Below, piece after piece: positions 4,799 to 18,600 of a stretch of DNA of 41,780 bases; positions within the stretch are counted from its first letter, which is position 1, and each line of letters starts with the position of its first letter. Source of the stretch: a virus. Made by a program: the position numbers and the translations under genes. The notes under the pieces were generated by a model. That model ran no database searches. It was given only the letters and a program-made list of their open reading frames with translations, and was not told where the DNA came from. The stretch lies in IMG/VR virus record IMGVR_UViG_3300020473_000055, positions 1-41,780 of that record; one strand, written 5' to 3'.

Positions 4799-6688
4799 AT
4801 GCCGATTACTAAATTTACCAATCTTGATTTCGATCAGATAAAGACACAGATTAAGGATTACCTACGTGCCAATTCATCCTTTACGGACTTTGACTTTGAA
4901 GGTAGTAATTTCTCTGTTCTAATTGATACATTAGCATATAATACTTACATCACAGCATTTAACTCTAACATGACTGTGAACGAATCCTTCTTGGATTCTG
5001 CTACTCTCAGAGAGAATGTAGTATCATTAGCACGTAATATAGGTTATGTACCACGCTCTCGTGCCGCAGCAAAGGCAGAGATATCATTTAGTGTACAAAT
5101 TAACGATATATTAACTTCAACGCTAGATCTAGAGGCAGGACTAGTCTGTGTAGGTAATACAAACGACACGAATTATATATTTTCGATTCCTGAAAGGGTA
5201 GTTACTACAGTTGATGCAAATCAAACTGCGACTTTTAGCAATATTACAGTCTATCAAGGTTCATATCTCCAAAAATCCTTCGTTGTAGACGGTTCTTTGG
5301 ATCAAAGATTCCTTTTAGACAACCCTTATATCGATTCTTCTACAATTGTAGTTAGAATTAGGGATTCTGTCAATGATATATCAGAAGGAAGGGAATATAT
5401 TGCTGCAGATAACATTTTAAACATTGATAGAACGTCAGAAATCTATCTTTTACAAGAAATTCAAGATGAAAAGTATGAATTACTCTTCGGAGATGGGTTT
5501 TTTGGTAAAAAATTAGAAAATGGTAACGTAATTGACGTTTCATACATCATTACAGATGGAAAAGATGGAAATGGTGCTTCAAATTTCGTATTTTCTGGTA
5601 GATTTAAGGATGATCAAGGAAAAGTAGAGGTTCCAACCAACTCTATTACCATTACAACCAATCAAAATGCAATAAATGGTGCTGATATTGAATCTGTTGA
5701 CTCAATTAAGTATTTTGCACCTAGAATTTACTCTTCTCAGTACCGTGCGGTGACTGCAAGAGACTATGAAGCGATTATTCAGAATATTTACCCTAATACA
5801 GAGTCAGTTTCTGTTGTTGGTGGTGAAGAATTGGATCCTCCACAGTTTGGAAACGTAGTTATAAGCATAAAACCTAAAAATGGTGACTATATTTCTGATT
5901 TTGATAGAAGTAACATCCTTTCAAAACTAAAACAGTACTCACTTTCAGGTATAAATCAACAAATCATCGATTTGAAGGTGCTTTTTGTTGAAATTGACTC
6001 CGCAGTTTACTATAATAGTTCTCAAGTAACAAATATTAACAATTTAAAGAGTCGTATTACGAATACTTTGAATACATTTAGATCATCTAACATCAATAAG
6101 TTTGGTGGAAGGTTCAAATATAGTAAAATTTGCCAAACAATTGATAATGTTGACGATGCAGTGACATCAAACATTACTAGAGTCATCATTAGAAGGAATT
6201 TAAAGGCACTTATTAACCAATTTGCACAGTATGAGTTATGTTTTGGTAATAAATTCCATATCAATCCTGAAGGATTCAATATTAAGAGTACAGGATTTAA
6301 GATTTCTGGAAGTAATGACATATATTACTTCACTGATGTGCCAAAAACAGATACCACAGGTACTATTTCTATAGTAAAAGACTCTGCTGAAGAGGGTACT
6401 TATACTGTATATGTTAAATCTGCTGGTACTGTTGATTATACCAAGGGTGAAGTTATTATTAATACTGTTAATATTACATCAACAGTAGAACCAAACAATA
6501 TTGTTGAGATACAAGCAATACCTGAATCTAATGATATTATTGGATTATCGGATCTTTACCTTGATTTTTCCGTTTCTAAAAGCACAATAAATATGATTAA
6601 GGACACCATTACATCAGGTGAACAAATATCTGGTATCGGATATAAGTCAACATCTAGCTACCTAAACGGAGAACTAAAGAGGATATAA
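4799..6688 (+). CDS. 6: baseplate wedge subunit gp6
   Basis: The protein has 629 residues, close to T4 gp6 (660). The N-terminus has DFDQIKTQIKDYLRANSSF and NESFLDSATLRENVVSLARNIGY, the signature of the gp6/baseplate J-like family. The core has GDGFFGKKLENGNVIDVSYI and VTARDYEAIIQNIYPNTESV, typical of the J-like domain. Two copies dimerise in each wedge and six wedges form the ring that transmits the contraction signal. The gene follows gene 25 after one base and precedes gene 7 after one base. Codons in the first 120 or so residues are richer in C-ending forms than the rest. Confidence 0.95.
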   Translation: MPITKFTNLDFDQIKTQIKDYLRANSSFTDFDFEGSNFSVLIDTLAYNTYITAFNSNMTVNESFLDSATLRENVVSLARNIGYVPRSRAAAKAEISFSVQINDILTSTLDLEAGLVCVGNTNDTNYIFSIPERVVTTVDANQTATFSNITVYQGSYLQKSFVVDGSLDQRFLLDNPYIDSSTIVVRIRDSVNDISEGREYIAADNILNIDRTSEIYLLQEIQDEKYELLFGDGFFGKKLENGNVIDVSYIITDGKDGNGASNFVFSGRFKDDQGKVEVPTNSITITTNQNAINGADIESVDSIKYFAPRIYSSQYRAVTARDYEAIIQNIYPNTESVSVVGGEELDPPQFGNVVISIKPKNGDYISDFDRSNILSKLKQYSLSGINQQIIDLKVLFVEIDSAVYYNSSQVTNINNLKSRITNTLNTFRSSNINKFGGRFKYSKICQTIDNVDDAVTSNITRVIIRRNLKALINQFAQYELCFGNKFHINPEGFNIKSTGFKISGSNDIYYFTDVPKTDTTGTISIVKDSAEEGTYTVYVKSAGTVDYTKGEVIINTVNITSTVEPNNIVEIQAIPESNDIIGLSDLYLDFSVSKSTINMIKDTITSGEQISGIGYKSTSSYLNGELKRI

Positions 6689-6689
6689 G

Positions 6690-9600
6690 ATGATACAAAC
6701 TGGGTTTGAAAAGAGAGTAACTGTTCAGCAAGTTATTGAAAATCAACTTCCTGAATTTGTGCTCTCTGAGAGTCCAAAGACTGTCGATTTTTTAAAGCAA
6801 TATTACATTTCACAGGAGCATCAGGGTGGTGCTTCTGATATCGCAGTTAATCTGGATCAATATCTAAAGGTAGATAACTTTACACCAGAGGTAATTTCTG
6901 GTGAAACAACACTATATTCTGATATTGATACTTCAGATACTACTATTCAGGTATATTCTACTAAAGGATTTCCTGATGAGTATGGTTTATTCAAGATTAA
7001 TGATGAAATCTTTACTTATACTGGAGTAACAACTAATACCTTTACTGGCGTAATACGTGGATTTAGTGGAATTACAAGTTATAGGACTGATTTAGACGCA
7101 GAAGAACTTGTTTTTAGCGACACTAGTGCTGGAAGTCATACTGCTAGTACTAAGGTTCAGAACCTAAGTGCACTATTTTTAAAGGATTTTTATAGAAAGT
7201 TAAAAGTAACTCTTACACCAGGACTTGAAGATGTAGATTTTCAGGCAGATCTTGATGTTAATAACTTTATTAAGGAAGCAAGAAGTTTATATGAGTCAAA
7301 AGGAACAGAAGAATCCTTCAGAATCCTATTCAATGCTCTCTATGGAGTAGAACCTAAAGTTGTTGATTTAGAGCAATACCTACCCAAACCCTCCTCGGCA
7401 GAGTTTTTAAGGAGAGAATTACTAGTTGCTGAAAGAATTTCTGGAAATCCTGCTAATTTAGTTGGACAAACTATTAGAAAATCAACAGATTCTGCTACTC
7501 AAGGTGCTGTTTCTGAAGTTGAAGTCTTTACTAGATCTGGAATTAGTACATATTACAAGATTGGACTGTTTGTTGGGTATAGTGATAATGCGTTAATTGA
7601 AGGTACATTCGAAGTTCAACCAAAAACTAAGGTAATTAATCCAGTTTCTGTATCAGATTCTATTATTACAGTTGATTCTACCATTGGATTTGGTGCAACT
7701 GGAACATTAGTATCTGGTAAGAACATTATTACCTATAGTAGTAAGAGTGTTAACCAGTTCTTAGGTTGCCAGGGTGTAACTGTTGGTATTGGTACAGCAG
7801 ATGAGATAAGAACGGATGAAGTATTTGTTGGATATGAGAATGGAGATTTAACTAAAAAGGTAGAAATACGTCTTGGTGGTGTTTTATCTGACTTTAAAAC
7901 TACGAATGATGTTTTAGATACTTCAGAGGAGCAGATTTTATATGTGAATCATGTAGGTGAAAAGATAAAATTATCTGAAACTGGTTCTACTGATAAGGAA
8001 TTATTTGCTAATTCTTGGATTTACAATACTAGTTGTAGATTTGATGTTGATGAAATTAATACTGGTTCGTCAACTATTACATTAAAATCAGATATTGACA
8101 AATCACAATTAAAAGTTGGCGATAAAATTGATATTTTATTAGGTGATACTGAAAATATAGCACTTACTAATGCAACTATTGGTTCAATTGATAAGACTCT
8201 TAAGCAAATTCAGTTGAATAATATGACTGGATTTAATTATAATGCCCTTCAGACATATACTATTAGGAAAAAATTAAATACTGCTACTAGTTCTGGGACA
8301 TCTATAATTTATGGACAGAATAAAGTTACTACAGATATTCAAAACGTTTATAATGAGAATGATGAAGCATTCTATGTTGCTTCAAACTCTTTACCGTCAT
8401 ATGATATAACAAAATCTACTGTTAAGTATACTGTTTCTACTGGAACTGCAGGTGCATTGGATGGTTATAACAGTATAATAGAGCAATATCAAATTATTTC
8501 TTTTACAGAACCAACACTAGACTTTATCACTGGAGACAAAGTTGTTTATAAAGCAGAAACTACACCTCTTAAGGGATTGGAAGAAGGGGAATATTATGTT
8601 GAGGTATTAAATGGTGGTAAAATTAAATTATATGAATCTAGAGGTTTAATTGAAACTAATGGAACTATAGTTGATGGTTCTGTAGTTAATAATGCTAAAG
8701 GATTTGTTTCAGATGGAACTAATAATCATACTTTTATTTTAGCAAGTCAAACTGACGATTCCATACATCCACAGAAACTTCTTAAGAAATTCCATCATTC
8801 ACAGAATCTTAAAACAGGGGAAGGTACTAAAACCAGTACTGGTTCTCTTGGGATGTTGATTAATGGTGTTGAAGTTGTTAGTCCAAAATCATTAGATAAA
8901 ATTTATTATGGTCCTTTAGATAATATTACTGTTTATAATAATGGAACAGATTATGATGTACTAAATCCACCAACTATTGAAATTGCTAGTGGATTAGGTA
9001 TAACTGCTCTTGCTCGTGCAGTTGTAAGAGGTAGTGTTAAGGAAGTTCTAGTAGATCGTCAGGATTTTGACGTAGATGATGTTAAGAGTGCCACTATATC
9101 TGGTGGAAATGGTTCTGGAGCAGTCTTAGAACCGATGGTAGGTGTCAGACAACGTGAAGTTAGGTTTGACAGTCGTGATGACGTTGCTGGTGGTGGAGTA
9201 AGTTTATCTCTTGATACAATTACCTTTGTACAAGATCATAATTTTGTCAATGGAGAACCTATTGTATATGATTCAAATGGTAATACTGGTTTAGGTACTT
9301 TTGTTAATAATGCCATCTATTATCCAGAGGTTATTAGTAATACCAAGATTAAAGTATATGCAACTAAGACTGATTATGATAATAAAACCCTTGCTTTAGA
9401 TTTTAATGGTATAACTGGTGGACAAGGTATTCATAAGTTTAAAAAGTCAGAATATACCAAAACCTTAAGAGGAATAAGAGTTATTGATGGTGGTTCTGGG
9501 TATACTAATAGAAAATTGATTGTTGATCCAGTAGGTGTCAATACTGTAACTAATATTATTACCTTTAATAATCATGGATTTAATAGTGGAGATAAAGTTG

Positions 9601-12600
9601 TTTATTCTGCTGATACTGCAGCTATAGAAGGATTGTCAACATCAACTCAGTATCAAATTATTAAATTAGATAATCATTCATTCAAACTTGCAAATGCAGG
9701 TGTTGGTGGAACAATAACAAGTAATTATGAGAGAGGAAATTATGTTGGTTTGGGATCTACTGGTGTTGGATATCAAAATTTTGCATATCCTGATATCACT
9801 TTAACTGTTAATGCAACAATTTCTGGTGTTGGAACTGCTACTCAAGCAGTAGGAGTAATAACTGCAACACCTATAATAAGAGGTGAAGTTATTGATGCTT
9901 ATCTTTATGATAAGGGTACTGGATATGGTTCATCTATTATAAACTTTGATAAGAGTCCAGTTGTAAAGGTTAAATCTGGTAAGGATGCTGAATTTAAACC
10001 AATTATCATTAATGGTAAAGTTGATCAAGTAGTTGTACAGTATGCTGGTGTTGAGTATACATCCCCTCCCGATTTAACCTTTATTGGTATTGGTTCTGGT
10101 GTTGGTGCTAAAGCAAGAGCAATTGTTGAAAATGGAAAAGTAACTAATGTTTCTATTATCAATCCAGGTGTTAATTATAGTTCAAATACTGGAGTTGCAG
10201 CAACTTCTGTAGGACGTAATGCATTTATTGAAGCAGATATAAGAGAATTGACTGTAAATAACCATAAGAGGTTTGGTAATGAGATATTAGTTCAGAATGT
10301 CAGTGGTTTGCAATATGGATATGTGGGACATTCTACAGCAATTGGTAGCAAACTAGGTGATAAATTAGACACACACTCACCAATTATAGGATGGGCATAT
10401 GATGGAAATCCAATTTATGGTCCTAATGGATATTCTGATCCAGAAGATGCTAACTCTTCCGTAAAATATGTAAATACTGGATATATTTTATCAAGTTCTG
10501 ATGTTGTAGATAGACCTCCATTTAAGATGGATGGTACAGTATTTGATCAAGGATTCTTTATTGAAGACTATAAATTTGATAATTCAGGTGATTTAGATGT
10601 ACATAATGGTAGATATACCAAAACACCAGATTTTCCAAATGGTGTATATGCATATTTCGCTGGAATAACCACTGTAAGTAGAGAAGCAAAATTCCCTTAC
10701 TTTATCGGTGATACATATAGATCTAAATTGATTGAACAAGGTATAGATCAAAGTTTTGATTTTAATAACTCAGATTTAATTAGAAATACTCTTCCATACA
10801 AATCTGAAGATTTAACTGCTGATAATGATTTCATCTCAGAACCTTATGAAATAGTACAGCAAAGAACAATTGTCGATGCTATAAGTAAAGGAACTGTTGA
10901 TTCCTTCTTAATCAATCAACCTGGTGATGGGTATGCTGTCAATGATATTCTACAATTTGATAATAGTGGAACAAATGGTGGTGGATTAAACGCCTATGTT
11001 TCTAGAGTTGGTGGAAGATATATTAGAAGTGTTGATACTGAAGTTATTACTTATCAAGATTCATTATTAATTTGGGATAATTCAAATCAAATTTCAGTGC
11101 ATGTTTCACCTACACATGCTCTACTTGATGGTGATACTGCTGTTGTTTCTGGAGTATCTACATTTGTTGCCAATTTAACAGGAGATCATAAAATCGGAGT
11201 TACTTCTGAGAGTGCATATCTAATTGCTCCAGTTGCTCATAATACAGTTCTTGGATTTGTAACTGACATATATGCTTCATCTATACCAAAGAATATTTCT
11301 ATTGGATCTACAGTTGCTATAGGTGTAACTAATCAAGAAATAGTTAAAGTTAATAATATATTCCATGATAGAAAAGTTCTAAGAATAGAAAGACTAGTTA
11401 ATCCAGGTATTGGACATACAGAGTCTGAATCTATATCTAAACTTGCTGATACATTCACAATACCACTTAATAGTGAGTATTTTGATTCTAGAAAGAATGA
11501 TAAGGTATATTTCAACCCACTTGAGGCAGTTGGTATTGGTACAACTGCTGGTTTTGAACAGAGTAAGAAGTATAGAATTGGTGATGTTCAGTATGACATC
11601 TCAGTTCCACATCAAAGCATTTATATACCAAATCACCCATTTACAGATAATCAGGCGGTAACATTTACTAGTAGTACACAACCTATTAAGAAGAGTAATA
11701 AGAAAACTGGTGGATTGAGTAATCTCCCTACCACTGGATTGTATGTTATTAATAAGGGTAAGGATTATATTGGACTTACTACATTCAGAGATCGTGCAAA
11801 TGCAAGTGCAGTAGGATTTAATACTGGTGGATTCTTCTTTAGATCATTTACATCCAATGGAGACAGTCGTGATTGGAAGTATTCTTTAGAGTCTAATCAT
11901 ACACAACAAACTGCAAGAATAGAAAGAATAACAGGTACTGTTGTTACTGGTGCTCCTTGGGAAGGAACTCAAATAACCAAATCAGCTTTTGATGATGGAC
12001 ATTTATTGGCAAATGGTGATGAAATTAAATTATCAGTCAAATCTAATCAATCTGTTGGTATTGGGACTTCTGCTGCGGTAAAACTTTCTTATAATTCTGA
12101 AAATGATAAACTTATAGTAGGGTTAACTACATTTACAGAAAGTGTCTTAAATGTAAATAAAAATGAAATAAGTCTTACTTCACACGGATTTAAAACTGGT
12201 GATAAAGTTTTCTATAACAGTACAGTTGTCCAACCAATAACTGGATTAGGAACAGGTTCATATTATGTTTATAGAATAGATGATGATAAGTTCCAATTAG
12301 GACAAACTAATTATGATGTTGTTGCAAAACCTCCAACAATAATAGATCTTTCTGCTCCTGTTTCTCCATCACCTGCTGGAGTGATTGGACATCAAATTTC
12401 TAAGGTTAATCCTCGTATTGAAGTTGTTGAAAATAATAATTTAGTATTTGATGTTTCTGATACTTCATTGTCTGGATATAGTTTGAAGATTTATCATGAC
12501 AAAGAGTTTAAAAATGAATTAGTATCTGTTGGTGGAACAGTTACTAACTTTAGTGCATCTAGTCTTGGTGGTGCAGTTGGTTGTGGCACAACATCTACAT

Positions 12601-15600
12601 TAACTTTAAATTATGATACTTCATTACCAACCAAACTTTATTACAATCTAGAAAGGGGTGGATATATTAGTACATCTGATACAGAAGTTGTTAATAATTC
12701 TGAAATACTCTTTGTTCCTAGTGTTTATAATAATACTTACTCAGTTTCTGGAATAGGTAGTACTACCTTCCAGATATCCCTTAAATCGGTTCCAGAGACA
12801 CTATCTTATACTCAGACTACATCTAGTCAGTTAAAGTACTCTACGTCTTCTACGACTGCTAGGGGTGGTGTTGAGTCTATAAGAGCTACTTCTGGTGGAC
12901 TTAATTATAAGAAATTGCCTGAGTTTACTACTATTACATCCACACAAGGTGTAAATGCAGATATAATACCAAAATCTTCTACTATTGGTAGAATAAAGGA
13001 AGTTACTATTGAAGATGCTGGTTTTGATTATTCTGCAGATAAAACATTAAGTCCAGAAGTCTTTATTTCTCCAAATATTACTGTAGTTGATAGAAACTCT
13101 CTTACTGGTATTAATATACTTTCTGGAGGATCTGGATATACTATTGCCCCAGATGTTGTTATTATTGATCCAGATACTAATGAACCATATCCCGATAGTT
13201 ATATAACGGCAGAAATTCAATCATCATCACTTACTAGTGTTGAAATCCTACAGACTCCAAAGGGATTATCAGATAAAGTTAATACTGCCTATACGGTTAA
13301 TAACTCAAATGGAGTTGGTATTACTAAGATTCAATCTACTGGTGTTGGAACTGCTTTCCTTACTTTAGAAACTCCTATTTCCAACTTCACAACAGCACCA
13401 TTTGCTATAGGTGATAAAATCTTCATTGAAGGTATTAGCGTACTTGGTGGTATTGGAACTACAAGCACAGGATACAATTCTCCAGAAAATGGATATTCAT
13501 TCTTTACGGTTGAAAGTGTTGGTGCAGCAAATCCAGTTATAATAGGTATCGGACTTACTGAAGTAACTTCATATGCTGGTATTGCAGTTACTGATACTAA
13601 CGGATATGGTTTGGCAATCAATAAAAACAATTATCCGACATTTGAAGTTATTCAAACACCTGAGCAATTTATTCTAGAAGAAAGATTATATGTTCTTCAG
13701 GGTTCTACATATGTTCTTCAAGATCTGTATATCACTAAGAACTTAAATGATCAAATTAAAATTAGAGGTACATACGACTTAGTTGTTGGTGATCAAATTC
13801 GTGGTAAGGAATCTGGAACGATAGCTACTATAAGTGAAATTGTAGAGAATAAAGGAAGGTTTAAGATAGATTATTCCTTAAGACAGGATAAGGGATGGAA
13901 TGATAATATTGGAAAATTGAATGAAGATTTCCAAGTTCTTCCTGATAACGACTATTATCAGAATTTATCATATACTGTTAAGAGTCCTGTGTTATGGGAG
14001 GATTTAATAAACCCTGTAAATAGACTCTTACATACAACAGGATTGAAGAATTTCTCTGATACTGGAATAACAACTGCTACAAATATTTCCGCTAAAGTTC
14101 CTGTAGATGCTGGTAGTTTTGCATTAATTGATATTGTTGGTGAAAAGAGAGTTGATACTGTAAGTGATTTTGATTTTGCAATCGATCTTGATGCAACTGG
14201 TGGTAAGTCTAGGTTTGTTAAATTCCAGAACAAGAGACTGTCTGATTATATCAATAACAGTTCTAACCGTGTTCTTCCAATAGATGATATTTCAGATGGA
14301 TTCAATAAGGTATTCACAGAGAATAATTTCTTTACTAACCTCGATACAATAAGTTCTGGTAGTGGATATAATCGTTATTTGGTTCAAATAGTTAATCCTA
14401 ATAATAACCAAAGACAAGTAACGGAATTAATAACTCTCACTGATAATGATAATAACATCTACACATTTGAAAAAGGTTCAATTGGAGTAGAAACAGGTGG
14501 TTCTACTAACTCTTACAAGGTAGATAGATTAGGAGACATTGTAGGGGATAGTGATACATCTCAATTAGTATTCAATCCAAAAAATCCATATGATTATGAT
14601 TATGATTTAAAAGTTATTAAAAATACCTTTAATACATCAAATACTGGTATCGGAACTACTAGTTTTGGATTTGTTGATGTAATTGGTTCTAATAACCTTG
14701 TTGGTGTTGGATTAACAGAAACATTATTCTCTGCTACTGCAAATCAGAATGAGGCATTCTTTGCTAATATTGAGGTTACAAATACTCAAACATTTGATAC
14801 AAGATATGTTGAACTTTACGTCGATCAAGATGGAACAGATACATATGTTTCTGATTTTTACTTAGATAATAAAGATGGTGCTACTGCAAACTTCATTGGT
14901 ACATTTGGTGCATCAATAAGTGGCGGTGTTGTTAAGGTTAACTTCACCAATAGTACAGAATCTGCTGGCGTTTATGTTAAATCAAGAGCAGTTGGATTTG
15001 GTGTTACCTCTGCTGGTATTGGAACATATAGGTTCTTAACTAGTGGGCAATCAGGTGGATCTGAGAAAACTGCAAGATATGAGAGTAAGTTTGCATATAC
15101 TCTTGCTCCTGCAACTGCAACACAAGTCTTTAGTGTTGCTAAAGCAGATGTAAGTAGTATTAAGTCAGTTGTTAAGGTTGGATATGGTGTTACATCAGCA
15201 TTACATCAGTTACTTTCAATTCATGATGGAACAGATGTTTATACCACACAATACCCATTTGTATCAGTTGGTAGTACTAGTGGTATAGGTACATTTGGTT
15301 CTGAATTTAGTGGTTCTAATTTAATATTGAAATTCTATCCTGATGCTGGAATTAATAATGTAGTTTTAATTCAATCATACAGTGAAATAATACAAACAGA
15401 GACTGATTTAATCAATATACCAGAGGATCTTAATTATGGAACTTTAACAGAAAATATTATAACTGCTCCATATAATGGTGTTAATGAAAATAGGATTAAT
15501 GTTACTGAATTTGATGCCAATTATAATAAGATTCCAATCTTTACTAAAACATTTAATCCAGCAACTACAACTCTTGTAAACTTAAGTACAGGAACATTCA

Positions 15601-18600
15601 CTATCAAAGATCATTTCTTTGAAACTGGAGAAGAGTTGGAATATGAAGCAGTTTCTACTTTCAGCAATATAACTGCTGATGCTATGGAAATGTCTAATGG
15701 TAGTGATTTGCCAGCAACTGTTTATGCTATCAAAGTTACTAATGATGAGTTTAGACTTTCATTAACATCTAGTGGATCTGCAATTACATTCAATAATGCT
15801 GGAGCAGGTAATGCTCACACACTTACTATGGCTAAGAGAGCAGAGAAAACTCTTCTTTCTATTGATGGTATTGTACAAACACCAGTAGCAAGAACTAATG
15901 TTGGATATGCTCTTACCAATAACTACGGTAATATAAGTGCTACAGATACAATTGCTTCTTTGGTTGGTATTTCTTCTATATTACCAGGAGATATTCTTAA
16001 AATTGATAATGAGTATACCGAAGTTACAAATGTTGGATTAGGAACTACTGCTGTTGGACCAATAACTGGTAGTGGAGCATATAGTCTAGTTGAATTAAAT
16101 AGAGGATTTGTTGGATCAACTGCAGCAGTGCATAATGATCAAGCAACTGCTCAGGTTTATCTTGGTTCATATAATATTGTTAAGAGTAAACTTCATTTTG
16201 CTGCACCTCCAACTGGAAATAACGTAAATGATATAGATGTTACTACTAACTTAGCAAATGCAAGATCTACATTTGGTGGTAGAGTTTATCTAAGACAAGA
16301 TTATACACTGAATAAGATATATGATAATATTTCCAAAGATTTTACTGGAATAGGAGCAACTTATCCATTAACGGTTAATGGTTCAGGTACAACAGGTATT
16401 GAGACTGGAAGTGGATTGGTGTTTATTAATAACATGTTCCAAACACCAACTACATTGAATAATCTTGGAAATACATATGATTTCATTGATGGCAATACTG
16501 CTACTAAGGTAAGATTTACTGGAATAACAACTGCTGCTAATAACAATTTGGTAATATCTGATTATGATGTAAACCAGAATCAGTTACCAAGGGGAGGACT
16601 CATAGTTTCTCTTGGTTCTAGTATTGGACGTGGATATGCTCAACCAGTAGGTGCTTTAGTAACTTGTGGACACTCAGGTGGTGGTATTAATACCATTGGA
16701 TTTACAACTACAAGTGATATTACAACCCCATTTGGTTCTGGATATAGAGGAAATCTTCCTGGAAACAAAGTTTCTATTGCTATAACTGATACTTCTACTT
16801 CTGGAATAGTAACAGCAAAAGTTAATGCATATATTGGTGCTGGTGGAACAATAACTGGATTTGAAATATTAACTGCTGGTAGTGGATATGCTAATCCTAT
16901 TGTCCAGATGCCTTCTCCTTCATATAGTAACTTGGAAATTACTGGTGTATCAAGACTTGGTTCTGGTATGACAGCAGATACTGGAAAGGGATTATTATTG
17001 GATATTGAGGTTGGACCTACTGATGCAATTCCAGTTGACAATAAGTTTGGTGATGCTTCAGATCTTATTGAGGCAAATACCTCATTTATTTCTCAAGTAG
17101 CAGCGAAAAGGATGTTTGATAGATGGAACAATGGTTCCAACTCATCATATAGTTATCCTTCTGGATTTACAGAACAAGATTGTATTGATGACGTAGTAGA
17201 TGTTTTAGATGCTACTGCACATAACCTTAAGTTTGGTGGTAATGATAAGACTTATGATGCTGCGAATTTATTCGTAACTGGCGTATATTCTACTCCTCCA
17301 CCTGTTACTGGTGAGGAAGAGCAAGTAATTTATGCCCTAATGGAAGCCAGAGATATGGCAATTAGAGCAATGAGAAATCAGAAGATTTATACTCATCTTG
17401 GTGCTCAATATGCTCACACATATACAGGTGGTACAGTTCAAGAGGCTGTTTGTAAAGGTGGTGATTATCCACACACATATATTCCAGCAGATTCTGCTGC
17501 TAATGCAATTAATGGTTCTTTGAAACCAACACAAGCTGTCTATAATGGACAGGATGGTATGTTGCAACTAACATTTGCTAGTGCTCATGGTATTGCTAAT
17601 TCTTCAAATGTAACTATTGCAGATCATTCATTAGTATTCACATGTGCTAGAGATGGACATGCTACTAAACATGCATATCCAAGACCATCTGATCCTGCTT
17701 CAGGTACTAATTTAGCTGCTATTGTAAGTAGTCCTACAGTATTGACAGTAAATGTTGGAACCTCACCGTTAAGATGGGAGCCTGTTATGGCTGGTTCTGG
17801 TGCTGAAGCAACATCATATGATGCTAAGACTGGTGAATTAGTACTTAATATTGGTAGTGATCATGGATTATATGCACCAACAACATTAAATGCACCTACA
17901 GCAGCAACTTATGCACCAACAACAGGTGTTTTAAGACTCACTATTGCATCACATGGTTGTTCAGTTGGTTCTTATATTAAGATTGATGACAATTCATTAA
18001 CATTCACATGTGCTAGAGATAATCATACTACTCAACATTCATATCCTCGTTCTACTGATCCTGTAAGTGATGTATGGTTGCCAGTTCATCAGATATCGGC
18101 AAATAGAATATGGGTTAATATTGGTAAATCTCCTGATACTTCTGCACATACATTTGTATCAGCAACTGCTGGTGTTAAGAAGGCAAATTCTGGTATTGGT
18201 ATTGGAACCAGTAAATTAGGATTTAAGTGTACTAGAGACGCTACTGCTGCTAACCCACAAGGTGTAGCACAGCAATTATACCCACGTCCAGGCGATCCAT
18301 TCTCTTGGAATAAGAAACAGATATCAATCGCATCTACAACTACTTCTTCAGTTACAGTTAACGTTGGTGTTTCTTCTACATCACATACAAACTTAACTCA
18401 ATTTACTGATAGTACAATTACTACAGATACTTCTGGTGGTGCTGCATGTGCTACAGTTGAATCTGCAATTCATACTCTTGTTGGAATAGTTACTGATGTT
18501 GTTAAGACACATAATGCTAATGAATTACCAGCATCAAGGACATTAGCAAGTATTGAGACATATGAAGTTAATGACTTTAAGATTGCCAGACCTGGTTACG

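Noticed and set aside
6022-6321. 99-codon minus-strand open frame inside gene 6
   Set aside because: It is antisense to conserved gp6 sequence and hydrophobic only because of the AT-rich complement.
16640-17041. 133-codon minus-strand open frame inside gene 7
   Set aside because: It is antisense to the giant frame; its valine/proline-rich composition mirrors the GT-rich plus-strand repeats.
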